35,085 bases of DNA, from positions 1-35,085 of the forward strand of contig DAIEGL010000197.1 of the NCBI GenBank assembly GCA_027356255.1, in the 5' to 3' direction. The notes beneath the pieces are model-generated. The model had not been told where the DNA came from. It worked only from the letters and a program-made list of their open reading frames with translations, and did not search any database. Below are positions 34,833 to 35,085 of this stretch, in pieces (the stretch's first letter is position 1; every line of letters starts with the position of its first letter). The position numbers were made by a program, and so were the translations under genes. The stretch comes from Geobacter sp. (lineage in GTDB: Bacteria; Desulfobacterota; Desulfuromonadia; Geobacterales; Geobacteraceae).

Positions 34833-35085
34833 TTATACCTTCTAGAACAACGTTTAGTTGTGCTGTGAAAGAGTATTTTCTTTGTTTTTGAACCAATTTT
34901 GTGTACAAGGCGTCTAAATTTAGTTATGTTTTTTTCTTTTGTACATTTTTCAACTAAACTATCAAAGGGAAGCTCATTTAAATGCTCAAAGAAATATTGT
35001 CGTTTCTCAGGCAAAGGAATTGACTGGGTAGCAGCTTTATTATATTTAGTGGCTTCCAAAATATCTACAGGTTTACATATCAGAG
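34826..35085 (-). CDS. C-terminal fragment, possibly F420 hydrogenase beta-subunit-like protein
   Basis: An open frame enters from the right edge without a start and ends in TGA at 34826; about 85 residues are visible. The visible part reads as a C-terminus: VDILEATKYNKAATQSI, PEKRQYFFEHLNELPFDSLV, then a very basic tail. The pattern of YN, then PxKRxxFF and PFDxLV resembles the end of the coenzyme F420 hydrogenase/dehydrogenase beta-subunit-like proteins that often occur in polysaccharide loci beside pyruvyl transferases. Too little is visible to be sure; it could be another polysaccharide enzyme. A TTG at 35059 is internal, since the frame stays open to the window end. It is translationally coupled to the polymerase gene. 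Confidence 0.5.
   Translation of the reverse strand, partial: LICKPVDILEATKYNKAATQSIPLPEKRQYFFEHLNELPFDSLVEKCTKEKNITKFRRLVHKIGSKTKKILFHSTTKRCSRRYKC

Overview
The window looks like part of the chromosome of a Geobacter-type member of the Desulfuromonadia (Geobacteraceae). The basis is a GEMM-I riboswitch of the cGAMP-selective form, a transmembrane sensor with a periplasmic c-type haem motif, GC-rich core genes and a spoIID-queA-tgt-yajC-secDF arrangement. The genus is inferred; no marker gene such as rRNA is present. I see no tRNA, rRNA, CRISPR array, insertion sequence or prophage.

Layout: 1-510 is the 3' end of htpG. 511-820 holds a promoter, a GEMM-Ib (cGAMP) riboswitch and its intrinsic terminator, controlling an unrecognised two-helix membrane protein (821-1666). 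On the minus strand, recJ and a CDF metal transporter overlap (4379-1756). A second minus-strand operon runs spoIID/lytB-like, queA, tgt, yajC, secD, secF and a membrane-anchored TPR protein (11320-4523), closed by a strong terminator. A 433-bp divergent spacer separates it from a haem-sensor/HAMP/GAF/HD-GYP cyclic-dinucleotide phosphodiesterase (11754-13832). Next come an orphan pair of oligopeptide-type ABC ATPases and a small ArsR-family repressor with its own promoter and terminator.

On the minus strand nadK, recN, an ArgA-like GNAT acetyltransferase and pmbA form one run (20754-16315). Between nadK and recN sits an inverted repeat made of 4+4 degenerate heptads. Divergent from nadK, glycogen phosphorylase, rarA and 6-phosphofructokinase form a tight plus-strand run ending in a terminator, followed by a small two-helix membrane protein.

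From 26.1 kb to the right edge the minus strand is a surface-polysaccharide (O-antigen/capsule-like) locus: a WbpM/CapD-type NDP-sugar dehydratase/epimerase, a PglC-like initiating sugar transferase, a GT4, an asparagine-synthase-like amidotransferase, a SAM methyltransferase, a GT2, an EpsG/Wzy-like polymerase and the truncated C-terminus of a further gene. From about 28.9 kb rightwards base composition becomes visibly more AT-rich, as expected for an exchanged polysaccharide cassette.

The most notable items are the cGAMP riboswitch driving a non-cytochrome membrane protein of unknown function, the haem-linked HD-GYP phosphodiesterase, and the heptad hairpin that ends about 9 nt upstream of the recN start codon.
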